Of a DNA stretch of 54,460 bases, positions 1 to 7,848 are shown one piece after another (position 1 is the first letter of the stretch; each line of letters begins with the position of its first letter). Source of the DNA: Alphaproteobacteria bacterium (lineage in GTDB: Bacteria; Pseudomonadota; Alphaproteobacteria; Rhodobacterales; Rhodobacteraceae). Position numbers and translations under genes: made by a program. The stretch covers positions 1 through 54,460 of the forward strand of contig JAUIAU010000020.1 in NCBI GenBank assembly GCA_030425185.1. Reading direction: 5' to 3'. The notes under the pieces are model-generated. The model saw only the letters and a program-made list of their open reading frames with translations, was not told the origin of the DNA and did no database searches.

Positions 1-100
1 CATGACCGGGCCTGAGAGTCTGGGACGCGATTTCCGGGCGCCCCGCGGCAAGTCCCCTCCTAGGGGTTGTGGCGGGAGATAGGTCAAAACACCATCCGAG

Positions 101-700
101 TCAATCGGCGCGCCGCGCCGCGGCGAGCGGGGCGAGCACGGGACGGTATCCCGCGCCGAGCGCCCGCCGGCTGAGGGCCGGGGTGAGCACCGGGAGAGGG
201 TGTTCGGGCAGGGGCAGCGCGGGGCCATACCCCTCAGGCGCGTAGGGGTGCAGCGCCTCGCCCTGCACGAGGTGTGGCGTCGTGCCCGCCAGAACGAAGG
301 TGCCATCCGGCAGATCGGCGGGCCGGGCGCTGTCGCGGGGACCCAGCCGCTGGGCATGCAGACGGCCGTCGATCTCGGGGGCCCGCGCTCCGGGGACGGC
401 GGCGTCGCGGTAGGCAGTGAAGGCAGCGCGGCGGCACTCGGCGCAGGGCCGGTGCCCGGCGGCCAGCGCCACCGCCTCGTCTAGGAAGAACAGTTCGGTA
501 TAGCGCCCGGGGGCCATGATCGGGCGGTGGCGGTCCTTGAAGGACAGCAGGCAGCAGATCCACGCCCGGGACCGCCAGCGCGCGCGTCCGAGCTGCCCCT
601 CGACATCGTGCAGGCACCCGCCGCGGTTGCCCATCATCAGGCCCCGTGCAGGGTGGGCGACGATCTCGCCCGTGGGCAGGACACGGTTCTGGCGCGGCAT
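101..700 (-). CDS. Conserved hypothetical protein (about 199 aa)
   Basis: I do not recognise a characterised function. The protein reads as a real gene: it opens MPRQNRVLPTGEIV, has a GNRGGCLHD-like segment near residue 27, an RSRAWICC stretch, and a central block PGRYTELFFLDEAVALAAGH followed by a CAECRR pair of cysteines (about residues 83-86). This Cys-rich, Arg-rich pattern resembles an uncharacterised family that I recall from Rhodobacteraceae genomes; that attribution is from memory. There is no signal peptide or membrane segment, so it should be cytoplasmic. The C-terminal 40 residues are Ala/Arg/Pro-rich and less informative. It lies about 50 bp downstream of the lipoprotein gene at 754-1254, on the same strand. 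Confidence 0.75.
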   Translation of the reverse strand: MPRQNRVLPTGEIVAHPARGLMMGNRGGCLHDVEGQLGRARWRSRAWICCLLSFKDRHRPIMAPGRYTELFFLDEAVALAAGHRPCAECRRAAFTAYRDAAVPGARAPEIDGRLHAQRLGPRDSARPADLPDGTFVLAGTTPHLVQGEALHPYAPEGYGPALPLPEHPLPVLTPALSRRALGAGYRPVLAPLAAARRAD

Positions 701-753
701 GGGGGCAGCGAAGCGTGCGCCCCGGCGCAGGTCAAGGGGCAGGGGGCGTGCCC

Positions 754-1254
754 TCAGGCGGCCCGGCGCGGCCGCCCTAACACTTCGGCGAAGCTTTCGG
801 GCGGCACGGTCAGGTCGAAGACGCCATCCGGCCCGGTCAGCCGGAGCGCCAGTCCGTCACGGGCGGCGCGGGCGAAATCGTCCTCCGACAGGAGGACCGT
901 GCCGATCAGCGGGCTGAGGCAGTCGGGGCCGAGGCACATCTTCTCGCCCCGCGCGGCGGGCCGGAAGGCGAGGGCGCGCCCGCCGCGCCACGCCCCGGTT
1001 ACGCGCAGGCGCGGGTGGACCCCGTCGAAGCGCAGCGCCAGCCGCACGGCATGAACGACCTGACCGCCATGCGCGACGATGCTGGTGCGGGCGACGATGA
1101 CGTGATGCGGCCCGTGCCGTACCGTCACAGGGGCCGACACCGCCCCGCTGAGGCCGCTGACCGCCCGCGCATCCGGCGGCGGCGCAGCAGGCGGTGAACA
1201 GGCGGCTAGCGCGGTGCTGAGCATGAGGGCCATCCCGGACAGGCGAAGGAGCAT
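754..1254 (-). CDS. Small putative lipoprotein (166 aa)
   Basis: The protein starts with a short hydrophobic signal ending in a lipobox (LAAC, acceptor Cys19), followed by a Pro/Ala-rich linker, so it is probably lipidated and anchored in the outer membrane or periplasm. The mature part (about residues 30-160) is predicted beta-rich and contains two cysteines close together (KMCLGPDC), which could form a disulfide. I recognise no enzyme motif. It is flanked by the 101-700 gene downstream and prfC upstream, both on the same strand, and shows no obvious functional link to either. Confidence 0.7.
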   Translation of the reverse strand: MLLRLSGMALMLSTALAACSPPAAPPPDARAVSGLSGAVSAPVTVRHGPHHVIVARTSIVAHGGQVVHAVRLALRFDGVHPRLRVTGAWRGGRALAFRPAARGEKMCLGPDCLSPLIGTVLLSEDDFARAARDGLALRLTGPDGVFDLTVPPESFAEVLGRPRRAA

Positions 1255-1310
1255 GCCCCAGCCTGCCCGGCAACCGTGACCGAAGGGTTAACGCCCTTGG
1301 TCGGCCCCCA

Positions 1311-2921
1311 TCAGACCATCATCTCCTTCGTCGCCGACAGCGTCAGGTCGGGATAGTCGCGCACGACGCGGTCGATGTCCCACTGCAGGCGGGTCAGGAA
1401 GACCGGGTCGCCATCGTTGTCATAGGCGATGTGCTGCTTGTTGACGTTCACCAGCTTCTCGAGCGCGGCCTTGGGGCCGGTGATCCAGCGGGCCGAGGTG
1501 AACTGCGACGGCTCGAACCGCACGGGCAGGCCGTACTCCTGCTCGATCCGGCTGGCGAGGACCTCGAACTGCAGCGCGCCGACCACGCCGACGATGAAGC
1601 CTGAGCCCATCATCGGCTTGAAGACCTTCGCGGCGCCTTCCTCGGCGAACTGCATCAGGGCCTTTTCCATGTGCTTGGCCTTCATCGGGTCGCCCGCCCG
1701 GCAGCTTTGCAGCAATTCGGGCGCGAAGGACGGGATGCCGGTAATGCGCAGGGTTTCGCCCTCGGTCAGCGCGTCGCCGATGCGCAATTGCCCGTGGTTC
1801 GGGATGCCGATGATGTCGCCGGCCCAGGCTTCCTCCGCCAGCTCGCGGTCGGCGGCGAGGAACATCACCGGGTTGGAAATCGCCATCTGCTTCTTGGCGC
1901 GGACATGGGTCAGCTTCATGCCGCGTTCGAAATGCCCCGAGCAGAGCCGCACGAAGGCCACGCGGTCGCGGTGCTTGGGGTCCATGTTGGCCTGCACCTT
2001 GAAGACGAAGCCGGTGACCTTGCCCTCGTCGGGCGCGATCTGGCGCGGCTCGGCGGCCTGCGGCTGCGGCTCGGGACCGTAGGTGGCGATGCCGTCCATC
2101 AGTTCCTTGACGCCGAACGAGTTGATCGCGCTGCCGAACCAGATCGGGGTCATGTGCCCTTCGAGAACCGCCGCCGGGTCGAGCGCGGGCAGAAGCTCGC
2201 GCGCCATCTCGACGTCCTCGCGCAGCTTCTCCAGCAGGTGCGCGGGCACGTGCTGCGCCAGCTTCGGGTCGTCGAGCCCCTCGATGGCGATGCTCTCGGC
2301 GACCTTGTTGCGGTCCTTGCGGTCCATCAGTTCCAGCCTGTCGCGCAGCAGGTCGTAGCAGCCGAGGAACTCGGATCCCATGCCGATCGGCCAGCTTGCC
2401 GGGGTGACATGGATGGCCAGCGTTTCCTGGATCTCGTCGATGATCTCGAAAGTGTCGCGGCTCTCGCGGTCCATCTTGTTGCAGAAGGTCAGGATCGGCA
2501 GGTCGCGCATCCGGCAGACCTCGAACAGTTTCTGCGTCTGGCTCTCGACGCCCTTCGCCCCGTCGATCACCATGACCGCCGCATCGACCGCCGTCAGGGT
2601 GCGGTAGGTGTCCTCGGAAAAGTCCGAGTGGCCGGGGGTGTCGACGAGGTTGTAGCGATACTGGCGATAGTCGAAGGACATCGCCGAGGCCGAGACCGAG
2701 ATGCCCCGGTCCTGTTCCATCTTCATGAAGTCGGACCGCGTGCGCCGGGCCTCGCCCTTGGCGCGGACCTGGCCCGCCATCTGGATCGCGCCCCCGTAGA
2801 GCAGGAATTTTTCGGTCAGCGTCGTCTTGCCCGCGTCCGGGTGGCTGATGATGGCAAAGGTCCGGCGCCGGGCGATCTCCGGCGGCAGGGCGGGGCGGTT
2901 CGGGCGGGCGGCATCGAGCAT
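1311..2921 (-). CDS. prfC: Peptide chain release factor 3
   Basis: A translational GTPase that recycles RF1/RF2 from the ribosome after peptide release. The G domain is complete: G1 HPDAGKTT near residue 28, the G2/switch region RGISVSASAMSF, G3 DTPGHSDFSED and G4 NKMD, followed by the RF3-type domains II and III (KVTGFVFKVQANMDPKHRDR). The length (536 aa from this start) matches the family. The frame stays open to a TTG at 2957, but that start has no ribosome binding site and adds a non-conserved MRGGGSLSISAA extension. I chose the ATG at 2921, giving MLDAARPNRPALP. It also lacks a Shine-Dalgarno sequence, which is explained if the mRNA is leaderless (see the promoter at 2929-2957). Confidence 0.95.
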   Translation of the reverse strand: MLDAARPNRPALPPEIARRRTFAIISHPDAGKTTLTEKFLLYGGAIQMAGQVRAKGEARRTRSDFMKMEQDRGISVSASAMSFDYRQYRYNLVDTPGHSDFSEDTYRTLTAVDAAVMVIDGAKGVESQTQKLFEVCRMRDLPILTFCNKMDRESRDTFEIIDEIQETLAIHVTPASWPIGMGSEFLGCYDLLRDRLELMDRKDRNKVAESIAIEGLDDPKLAQHVPAHLLEKLREDVEMARELLPALDPAAVLEGHMTPIWFGSAINSFGVKELMDGIATYGPEPQPQAAEPRQIAPDEGKVTGFVFKVQANMDPKHRDRVAFVRLCSGHFERGMKLTHVRAKKQMAISNPVMFLAADRELAEEAWAGDIIGIPNHGQLRIGDALTEGETLRITGIPSFAPELLQSCRAGDPMKAKHMEKALMQFAEEGAAKVFKPMMGSGFIVGVVGALQFEVLASRIEQEYGLPVRFEPSQFTSARWITGPKAALEKLVNVNKQHIAYDNDGDPVFLTRLQWDIDRVVRDYPDLTLSATKEMMV

Positions 2922-2928
2922 GGCCGCG

Positions 2929-2957
2929 GATATAGAGAGGGACCCGCCGCCGCGCAA
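2929..2957 (-). promoter_or_regulatory. Putative sigma70-type promoter of prfC (leaderless)
   Basis: On the minus strand TTGCGC (2957-2952) and TATATC (2934-2929) are separated by exactly 17 bp. Only seven bases lie between the -10 hexamer and the ATG at 2921, so transcription would begin at or next to the A of the start codon. No Shine-Dalgarno sequence exists in front of that ATG, which fits a leaderless mRNA. Confidence 0.5.
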
Positions 2958-2991
2958 TCGGGCTTGCGGACGCGTGCGGAGCGGGGATGGG

Positions 2992-3038
2992 ACACCGGCC
3001 GGGGTTTGACAGGGAGGACACGCATCCCCGGCCGGTGT
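2992..3038 (-). terminator. 13-bp inverted repeat after the usp gene
   Basis: ACACCGGCCGGGG (2992-3004) is a perfect inverted repeat of CCCCGGCCGGTGT (3026-3038), with a 21-base loop. It begins 14 bp past the stop of the minus-strand UspA gene and ends before the prfC promoter. No T-run follows, so it could be a factor-dependent terminator or an mRNA 3'-end stabiliser; the 21-base loop is long for an intrinsic terminator. Confidence 0.5.
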
Positions 3039-3051
3039 GCACCGCAGACCG

Positions 3052-3918
3052 CTACCCCCGGGAGGGAGGGGCGATCAGCAGGTCGGTGGGCGGGTCGCGC
3101 ATCATGTCGTTGGCGAAGCTGCCCAGAAGCCACGGCACCGGCAGTGCCCGGCCATGCGCGCCGAGGGCGATCAGGTCGGGGTGCAGCCGGTCCATCGCGC
3201 CGCGCAGGACGGCGTGGATCGATCCCTCGCCGATCTCGACGCTGAGGCCCGGCAGGTCGGCATGGCTGTCGAGAAAGACGTCACGGCTGGTGCGCGCCTC
3301 GGCCAGGAACGGTTCGGCCGAGATGACGGGCGGGATCTCTCCGGCGATGCCCGGCGCGGCGACCATGGTCTGGTAGGGGATATGCACCGCGTGCACGCCG
3401 TGCAGCGCGGCCTCCGGGGCCAGCCGGTGCGCCAGCCGCAGCGCGCGGCCGGAGGCCGGGGCGAAGTCGAGCGCGGCCAGCACGGTCCCGTAGGGCGCTT
3501 GCGAGGCCGTCCGCACGATCAGCACCGGGCAATCAGCCAGCTTCACGAGGCGTTCCATCGTGGTTTCGCGCAGCAAGTCCATGAAGGGCCGGTGCCGGTG
3601 CAGGCCGACCACCAGCAGGTCGATGCCATGCGCCCCGATCGCCTGCGCAAGCGCGGTATCGGGCGTGCCGCAGAGCACCGTCACGGACCACTCGAGCGTG
3701 TCGGCCCCGGGCTGAGCGGCGGCGGCCTTTTCCAGCCGCACGCGGGTGCCTTCGGCCATCGTTTCCTGCATGTCCTCGGGCAGGTGGTCGTCGACGACGC
3801 TGAAGATCATCAGCCGGGCCCCCTGGGCCGCGGCCAGACGGAAGGCGCGATCGAAGGCGCGGTCGCCGCGCTCGGACAGGTCAGTGGCGATGGCGATGGT
3901 GCGGAAGGTGTCGGGCAC
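3052..3918 (-). CDS. Tandem universal stress protein (two UspA domains)
   Basis: A cytoplasmic stress protein of 288 aa with two consecutive UspA folds. Domain 1 (about 1-140) begins TFRTIAIATDLSERGDRAFD and ends with the typical CPVLIVRT strand; domain 2 (about 145-288) begins YGTVLAALDFAPASGRALR and ends GSFANDMMRDPPTDLLIAPP. The ATP-binding Gly-rich loop of domain 2 is only partly kept (LGAHGRALPVPWLLGS). The start is the GTG at 3918, because GGAG lies 8 bases upstream and the Usp domain begins immediately; the longer frame to 4113 encodes an Arg/Pro-rich sequence with no Usp homology. No partner gene suggests which stress it answers. Confidence 0.85.
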   Translation of the reverse strand: MPDTFRTIAIATDLSERGDRAFDRAFRLAAAQGARLMIFSVVDDHLPEDMQETMAEGTRVRLEKAAAAQPGADTLEWSVTVLCGTPDTALAQAIGAHGIDLLVVGLHRHRPFMDLLRETTMERLVKLADCPVLIVRTASQAPYGTVLAALDFAPASGRALRLAHRLAPEAALHGVHAVHIPYQTMVAAPGIAGEIPPVISAEPFLAEARTSRDVFLDSHADLPGLSVEIGEGSIHAVLRGAMDRLHPDLIALGAHGRALPVPWLLGSFANDMMRDPPTDLLIAPPSRG

Positions 3919-3985
3919 GTCAGGTCTCCGGGGTCGTCTCTGACCGGAGCCTAGGTCGCCGCTCAAAAGATGTATTTGATCAGGA

Positions 3986-4990
3986 TCAAACTGCCTGCGC
4001 GGTGCCCGAGGCGGGCCGGGCCGGACCGGGGCGCGCCGGGCGCAGGTCGGGCGGCACGCTGGCGGGATGCGGCGTGTGCACGAGATCGGGGGCAGCGGCC
4101 TCCACCAGCGCACGCAGGTGCGGCGCGAGGCCGGCCCGGCTGGCGCCGGTCAGAAGGAAGCTCTCGCAGGGGATGCCCTCGGCATAGATCACGTCGTGCC
4201 GGTCGAGCAGGACATGGAACACCTCGATCCGGCCGCCCGGATCGGCGGTGATCGTCAGCCCGTTCACCAGCTTGCGCGCCGGTTCCATCCGGTCGGGCGC
4301 GTGCGGGTCGATCTCGGAGCGGCGGCCGGGCACGAAGAGCCGGTGATCGGCGGTCACCACCAGTTCGGTCTCGTTGTTGAAGGCCTCGGCCCGGATCACG
4401 ACGCGGGTGGCGCGCCCGATGGCGGGCACGCTGTCGCCGAGCAGGGCCAGCACCGGCGCGGCGCGGCCGTCGCGGGTCAGCAGGCGGGTCCCGGGGGACA
4501 GGTCCTCGATCGGGACGAGGTGACCTTCCGCGGTGGTCAGCCGGGTGCCGCGCGCGAAGGCGAGGCAGGTCGGATCGGCCAGCGGCAGCGGGGCGGGCGT
4601 GGTGTCGAGCGCGATCAGGGTCTGCGCGGCGAAGAGGTCAACCTCGCCCAGCGGCAGGACATAGGTTTCGCCCTCGATCAGCAGGCTGCGCACCCGGGCC
4701 GTGGCCCCGGTTCCGGTCATCACGGTCAGCGTCGGCCCGGGCGTCACGGTGCGGCCCGGCTCCATTCCCGGAGGCGCGACCACGCGGTAGCTGTCCGTCT
4801 CGGTGCCCGGTTCCAGTTCGAGGCGGATCGGGTCGGCCTTCGGGTCGAGGCGGTAGCTGTCCCCGAGGCAGAGCGTCTCGGCCACCGCCAGCGCCTCGCC
4901 ATGGTTGACGCCCGCGACGCAGCGGAAGGCCTGCGCGTCGTAGACGGTCAGCACGTGACGGGCTGGTACCGGGGCGTCCTCGAAAGGCAT
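3986..4990 (-). CDS. Hint (Hedgehog/intein-type) domain protein
   Basis: About 334 aa. The N-terminal part (residues 1-135) is the module often found before Hint domains in Rhodobacteraceae (MPFEDAPVPARHVLTVYDAQ, then AGVNHGEALAVAETL). The Hint domain occupies about residues 140-290: it opens at Cys142 with CLAFARGTRLTTAEGHLVP, continues ALLTRDG-like and carries the block-B motif TADHRLFV. Such domains can self-cleave at the N-terminal Cys, but here no C-terminal Asn-nucleophile junction is evident and the tail is Pro/Ala-rich, so splicing is unlikely. Start: the ATG at 4990, which has AGGA upstream, was preferred over the ATG at 5035. The biological role of this family is not established; some members are secreted. 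Confidence 0.8.
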   Translation of the reverse strand: MPFEDAPVPARHVLTVYDAQAFRCVAGVNHGEALAVAETLCLGDSYRLDPKADPIRLELEPGTETDSYRVVAPPGMEPGRTVTPGPTLTVMTGTGATARVRSLLIEGETYVLPLGEVDLFAAQTLIALDTTPAPLPLADPTCLAFARGTRLTTAEGHLVPIEDLSPGTRLLTRDGRAAPVLALLGDSVPAIGRATRVVIRAEAFNNETELVVTADHRLFVPGRRSEIDPHAPDRMEPARKLVNGLTITADPGGRIEVFHVLLDRHDVIYAEGIPCESFLLTGASRAGLAPHLRALVEAAAPDLVHTPHPASVPPDLRPARPGPARPASGTAQAV

Positions 4991-5302
4991 CGAAACGGGT
5001 CCTCGCACTCTGCGTCCGGACCGCACCCGCGGCATGATCCGAACCTTCCTTGTCCCCGGCGGCCAGCGTAGCAGGCCCCGCGAACAGTCCCAAAGCTACG
5101 CCCCGATTCCGGCAGCATTGTCTTTCCCATTAGGACAATTCATGGCGACAGGCGCGCAATGTCACCGCGAACGCCTGTCCCCGCGCCCGCACGGGCCGGC
5201 CGCTTCTGCCGCCAAGTCCTTGTATGACAGCCGATTCGGCATGGCAGAGGGCGGACCGGGGTGCTAATCGGGGCGAAACCAAGGCAACAAGGGAGAGCTT
5301 TC
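4991..5302. other. Divergent intergenic region, 312 bp
   Basis: The region separates the minus-strand Hint gene from the plus-strand SDR and must hold both promoters. It contains two small dyads: ATTGTC (5117-5122) with GACAAT (5134-5139), and the 11-base palindrome GCCGATTCGGC (5230-5240), which lies 62 bp before the SDR start. I found no convincing coding frame; local ORFs are short and have arginine-rich translations typical of shadow frames. Confidence 0.5.
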
Positions 5303-6079
5303 ATGGATCTCGGTATTCGCGGCAAACGGGCGCTGGTCTGCGCCTCGTCCAAGGGCCTCGGCAAGGGCTGCGCGCTGAAACTGGCCGAAGCCGGTGTCGA
5401 TCTGGTCCTGAACGCGCGCGGCGCCGAGGCGCTGGAGGCGACCGCCGCCGAGCTGCGCGCGCACGGCGTGTCGGTGACCGCCGTGGCCGCCGACATCACC
5501 AGCCCGGAGGGCCGGGGGCAGGTTCTGGAGGCCGCGGGCGAGATCGACATCCTCGTCACCAACGCGGGCGGCCCGCCCCCCGGCCTGTGGTCGGACTGGA
5601 GCCGCGACGACTTCATCAAGGCGCTGGACGGCAACATGCTGACCCCGATCGCGCTGATGCAGGCAGCGCTGCCGGGCATGATGGCGCGCGGCTGGGGCCG
5701 GATCGTCAACATCACCAGCCAGTCGGTGAAGGCGCCGATCCCGGCGCTCGGCCTGTCGAACTCGGCCCGCGCCGGTCTGACCGGCTTCGTCGCCGGCACC
5801 GCGCGGCAGGTCGCCGGCTCCGGCGTCACGATCAACAACCTGCTGCCGGGCATCCATGCCACCGACCGGGCGGTCTCGCTCGATGGCGGCGTGGCCAAGG
5901 CGCAGGGCATCTCGGTCGAGGAGGCCAAGGCCAACCGCTGCAAGACCATTCCCGCCGGGCGCTACGGCACCGCCGAGGAATTCGGGGCCGCCTGCGCGTT
6001 CCTGTGCTCGCAGCACGCGGGCTTCATCGTCGGTCAGAACATCCTGCTCGACGGCGGCGGCGTGAACACCACGCTCTGA
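5303..6079 (+). CDS. SDR-family protein with a replaced YxxxK pair
   Basis: A 258-aa Rossmann-fold short-chain dehydrogenase/reductase, annotated by similarity as 3-oxoacyl-ACP reductase-like. The dinucleotide-binding motif is present (ASSKGLGKG, about residues 14-22), as are the NAG motif (TNAGG) and the serine strand RIVNITSQS. The catalytic YxxxK is not: at the equivalent position the protein reads LSNSARAG (residues 151-158), which puts Ser152 in place of Tyr and Arg156 in place of Lys. Proton transfer must therefore differ, or the protein binds ligand without standard catalysis. The start ATG at 5303 has GGGAGAG seven bases upstream. It is a single-gene unit, ending in a hairpin at 6100-6118. 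Confidence 0.85.
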   Translation: MDLGIRGKRALVCASSKGLGKGCALKLAEAGVDLVLNARGAEALEATAAELRAHGVSVTAVAADITSPEGRGQVLEAAGEIDILVTNAGGPPPGLWSDWSRDDFIKALDGNMLTPIALMQAALPGMMARGWGRIVNITSQSVKAPIPALGLSNSARAGLTGFVAGTARQVAGSGVTINNLLPGIHATDRAVSLDGGVAKAQGISVEEAKANRCKTIPAGRYGTAEEFGAACAFLCSQHAGFIVGQNILLDGGGVNTTL

Positions 6080-6099
6080 GTGCGCGCCCGCGACAGGTC

Positions 6100-6118
6100 C
6101 CGGGGGCGCTGCCCCCGG
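6100..6118. terminator. Hairpin between convergent SDR and ABC genes
   Basis: CCGGGGGC (6100-6107) and GCCCCCGG (6111-6118) form a perfect 8-bp stem with a 3-base loop, 20 bp past the SDR stop and in front of the repeat copy at 6121-6147. Lacking a T-run, it may act in either direction between the two convergent genes. Confidence 0.55.
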
Positions 6119-6120
6119 AC

Positions 6121-6147
6121 CCCCGGAGTATTTCTGCCAAGAAGAAG
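6121..6147 (+). repeat. Dispersed intergenic repeat, copy A
   Basis: The element reads GGAGTATTT, two variable bases, then GCCAAGAAGAAG. Related copies lie at 13926-13950 (inverted), 14024-14048 and 37206-37229 (inverted), always outside genes. Here it directly follows the hairpin at 6100-6118. Confidence 0.65.
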
Positions 6148-6155
6148 ACGGCGGC

Positions 6156-7247
6156 TCAGCGCGCCGGGAAGACGTAGCAGCGGTCGCGCCGGATCGACAG
6201 CCACAGCGCCATGCCGGGTTTCGGCAGGAAGACGGCGGGCACCGTCGCCTTGAGCACCGAACCATCGGCGTCCATGCGGAACTCGACGAGGCTTTCGCGG
6301 CCCATGAAGCGCGCGCGCTGGACGACCCCGCGCGCGGGCGTGCCGTCGGTCGGCGTCGGGCGCGGGCCCTTGCCGCCGCGGTCGAAGTCGATGCGGATGT
6401 GCTGCGGGCGGATGATGATCTCGACCGGCTGGCCGTCCGGGACCCCGGGGGCGAGGAAGTGGCCGAACGGCGTTTCGGTCAGCGCGCCCCGGACGACGCC
6501 CTGCACCACGTTGATTTCGCTGAAGAAGGCAGCCGCGGCCTTGTCCACCGGGGCGTTGTAGACGTTGTAGGGGGCCCCCTGCTGGACGATCCGGCCGCCG
6601 CGCATCAGGGCGATCTGGTCGGCCATGCGCATCGCCTCGTCGGGCTCGTGGGTGACCAGCAGGACCGCCGTGCCTTCGTCCTTGAGCACCGCGAGCGTCT
6701 CGTCGCGGATGCCGTCGCGCAGGCGGTTGTCGAGGCCGGAGAACGGCTCGTCCATCAGCATGATCTTCGGACGGGGCGCCACGGCCCGGGCGAGCGCAAC
6801 GCGCTGCTGCTCGCCGCCCGACAGCATGTGGGGGTACTTGGCCTGGTAGCCGGCGAGGCCGACCCGTTCGAGCAACTCGCCGACGCGGGCCTTCTTCGCG
6901 GCCTTGTCGCCGGTCAGCCCGAAGCCCACGTTGCCCTCGACCGTCAGGTGCGGGAAGAGCGCGAAGTCCTGGAACATCAGTCCGACCGAGCGCGCTTCCG
7001 GGGGCACCGCGTGGCCGCGGCCCGCGACCTCGACCCCGTCCACCAGCACGCGGCCGGCATCGGGCGTCTCGACCCCGGCGATGATGCGCAGGGTGGTGGA
7101 CTTGCCGCAGCCGGAGGGGCCGAGCAGGCAGGTCACCGCGCCCGCGGGCACCCGCAGCGACACGTCCGAGACCACCGGCCGCCCGTCGAAGCTGCGCGAC
7201 ACGCCCTCGATCTCGAGGCGGGCGCGGGGAGGGGCGGCGTCAGGCAC
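6156..7247 (-). CDS. ABC transporter ATP-binding protein, FbpC-like
   Basis: A 363-aa importer ATPase of the iron(III)/spermidine class, acting on the cytoplasmic face of the membrane. Residues 1-235 carry Walker A GPSGCGKSTT, the Q-loop in FQDFALFPH, signature LSGGEQQR, Walker B IMLMDEP and the switch His in VTHEPDEAM. After about residue 240 follows a TOBE-like regulatory domain (IIRPQHIRIDFD). No permease or substrate-binding gene is adjacent, so it is an orphan component and the substrate cannot be assigned from context. It lies 78 bp downstream of the HTH regulator on the same strand and may be co-transcribed with it. Confidence 0.85.
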   Translation of the reverse strand: MPDAAPPRARLEIEGVSRSFDGRPVVSDVSLRVPAGAVTCLLGPSGCGKSTTLRIIAGVETPDAGRVLVDGVEVAGRGHAVPPEARSVGLMFQDFALFPHLTVEGNVGFGLTGDKAAKKARVGELLERVGLAGYQAKYPHMLSGGEQQRVALARAVAPRPKIMLMDEPFSGLDNRLRDGIRDETLAVLKDEGTAVLLVTHEPDEAMRMADQIALMRGGRIVQQGAPYNVYNAPVDKAAAAFFSEINVVQGVVRGALTETPFGHFLAPGVPDGQPVEIIIRPQHIRIDFDRGGKGPRPTPTDGTPARGVVQRARFMGRESLVEFRMDADGSVLKATVPAVFLPKPGMALWLSIRRDRCYVFPAR

Positions 7248-7325
7248 GGGGGCGGGGTATCCGATGACTTTTCTCAGGCTTGGCGCAGGTAACAGCGGAC
7301 CGCTCCGGGATGCAAGGCGGGGCGC

Positions 7326-7679
7326 TCAGGGCGCGCCGATCCCGGCCTGCGGCAACAGCGTCGCCACCTTGTCGAGCAGGCTGCGGGCCGCGCGCGCCTT
7401 CACCGCGTCCCCGTCGGTCATCACGTGGCGCAGCCCGTCCTCCAGCGCCGCGATCTCGTCCGGGGTCAGCATGGTGGGCGGCAGCACGAGGGCCGAGCGC
7501 AGGATGTAGCCCAGCCCGCGCTCGCCCTCGACCGGGATGCCGCTGTCGGCCATCGCCGCCATGTCGCGCCAGATCGTGCGTTCGGACACCCCGAGGCGCG
7601 CCGCCAGTTCGGCGGCGGTGTGCAACTGCCCGTCGCACATGACCTGCACGAGATCGTAGAGCCTGCGGTCGCGTTTCAT
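7326..7679 (-). CDS. Short YafY/DeoR-like HTH transcriptional regulator
   Basis: A 117-aa DNA-binding protein. The N-terminal winged helix-turn-helix is clear: MKRDRRLYDLVQVM, then HTAAELAARLGVSERTIWRD with the wing GERGLGYIL. Members of the YafY family normally carry a WYL ligand-binding domain and reach about 230 aa; here only about 55 helical residues follow the wing, so the sensor domain is missing. The ATG at 7679 is preferred to the one at 7730, because the longer start would run into the palindrome at 7719-7746. That palindrome lies about 40 bp upstream and probably mediates autoregulation. Adjacent genes: FbpC-like ATPase downstream, tatABC divergent. Confidence 0.8.
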   Translation of the reverse strand: MKRDRRLYDLVQVMCDGQLHTAAELAARLGVSERTIWRDMAAMADSGIPVEGERGLGYILRSALVLPPTMLTPDEIAALEDGLRHVMTDGDAVKARAARSLLDKVATLLPQAGIGAP

Positions 7680-7718
7680 CGGCCGCAAGCCTGACCGCGG
7701 GCGGCCGGACAGGTCAAG

Positions 7719-7746
7719 CGCAACTGACAAAATACTGTCAGTTGCG
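7719..7746. promoter_or_regulatory. 11-bp perfect palindrome, candidate regulator operator
   Basis: CGCAACTGACA (7719-7729) is exactly repeated in inverse orientation as TGTCAGTTGCG (7736-7746) around a 6-bp AT-rich spacer (AAATAC). It sits between the HTH gene (start 7679) and tatA (start 7849). The ACTGACA-N6-TGTCAGT shape resembles operators that I associate with YafY-type regulators; binding by the adjacent regulator is inferred. Confidence 0.65.
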
Positions 7747-7848
7747 AGCAGGCGGGACGCAAACAGCCTTTGAATGCGGCCCGGAACGCGGCTAGGTCAA
7801 GGACCGACAGCGCGCCGGACGCGCGCCTTCCACAAGGAGTTCCGAGAT

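Noticed and set aside
1-82. Open plus-strand frame ending at TAG 80-82
   Set aside because: Too short and composition-biased to distinguish the 3' end of a gene from chance; no recognisable residues.
3919-4113. N-terminal extension of the UspA protein
   Set aside because: Arg/Pro-rich, not homologous to Usp; a GTG with GGAG upstream at 3918 fits the domain start exactly.
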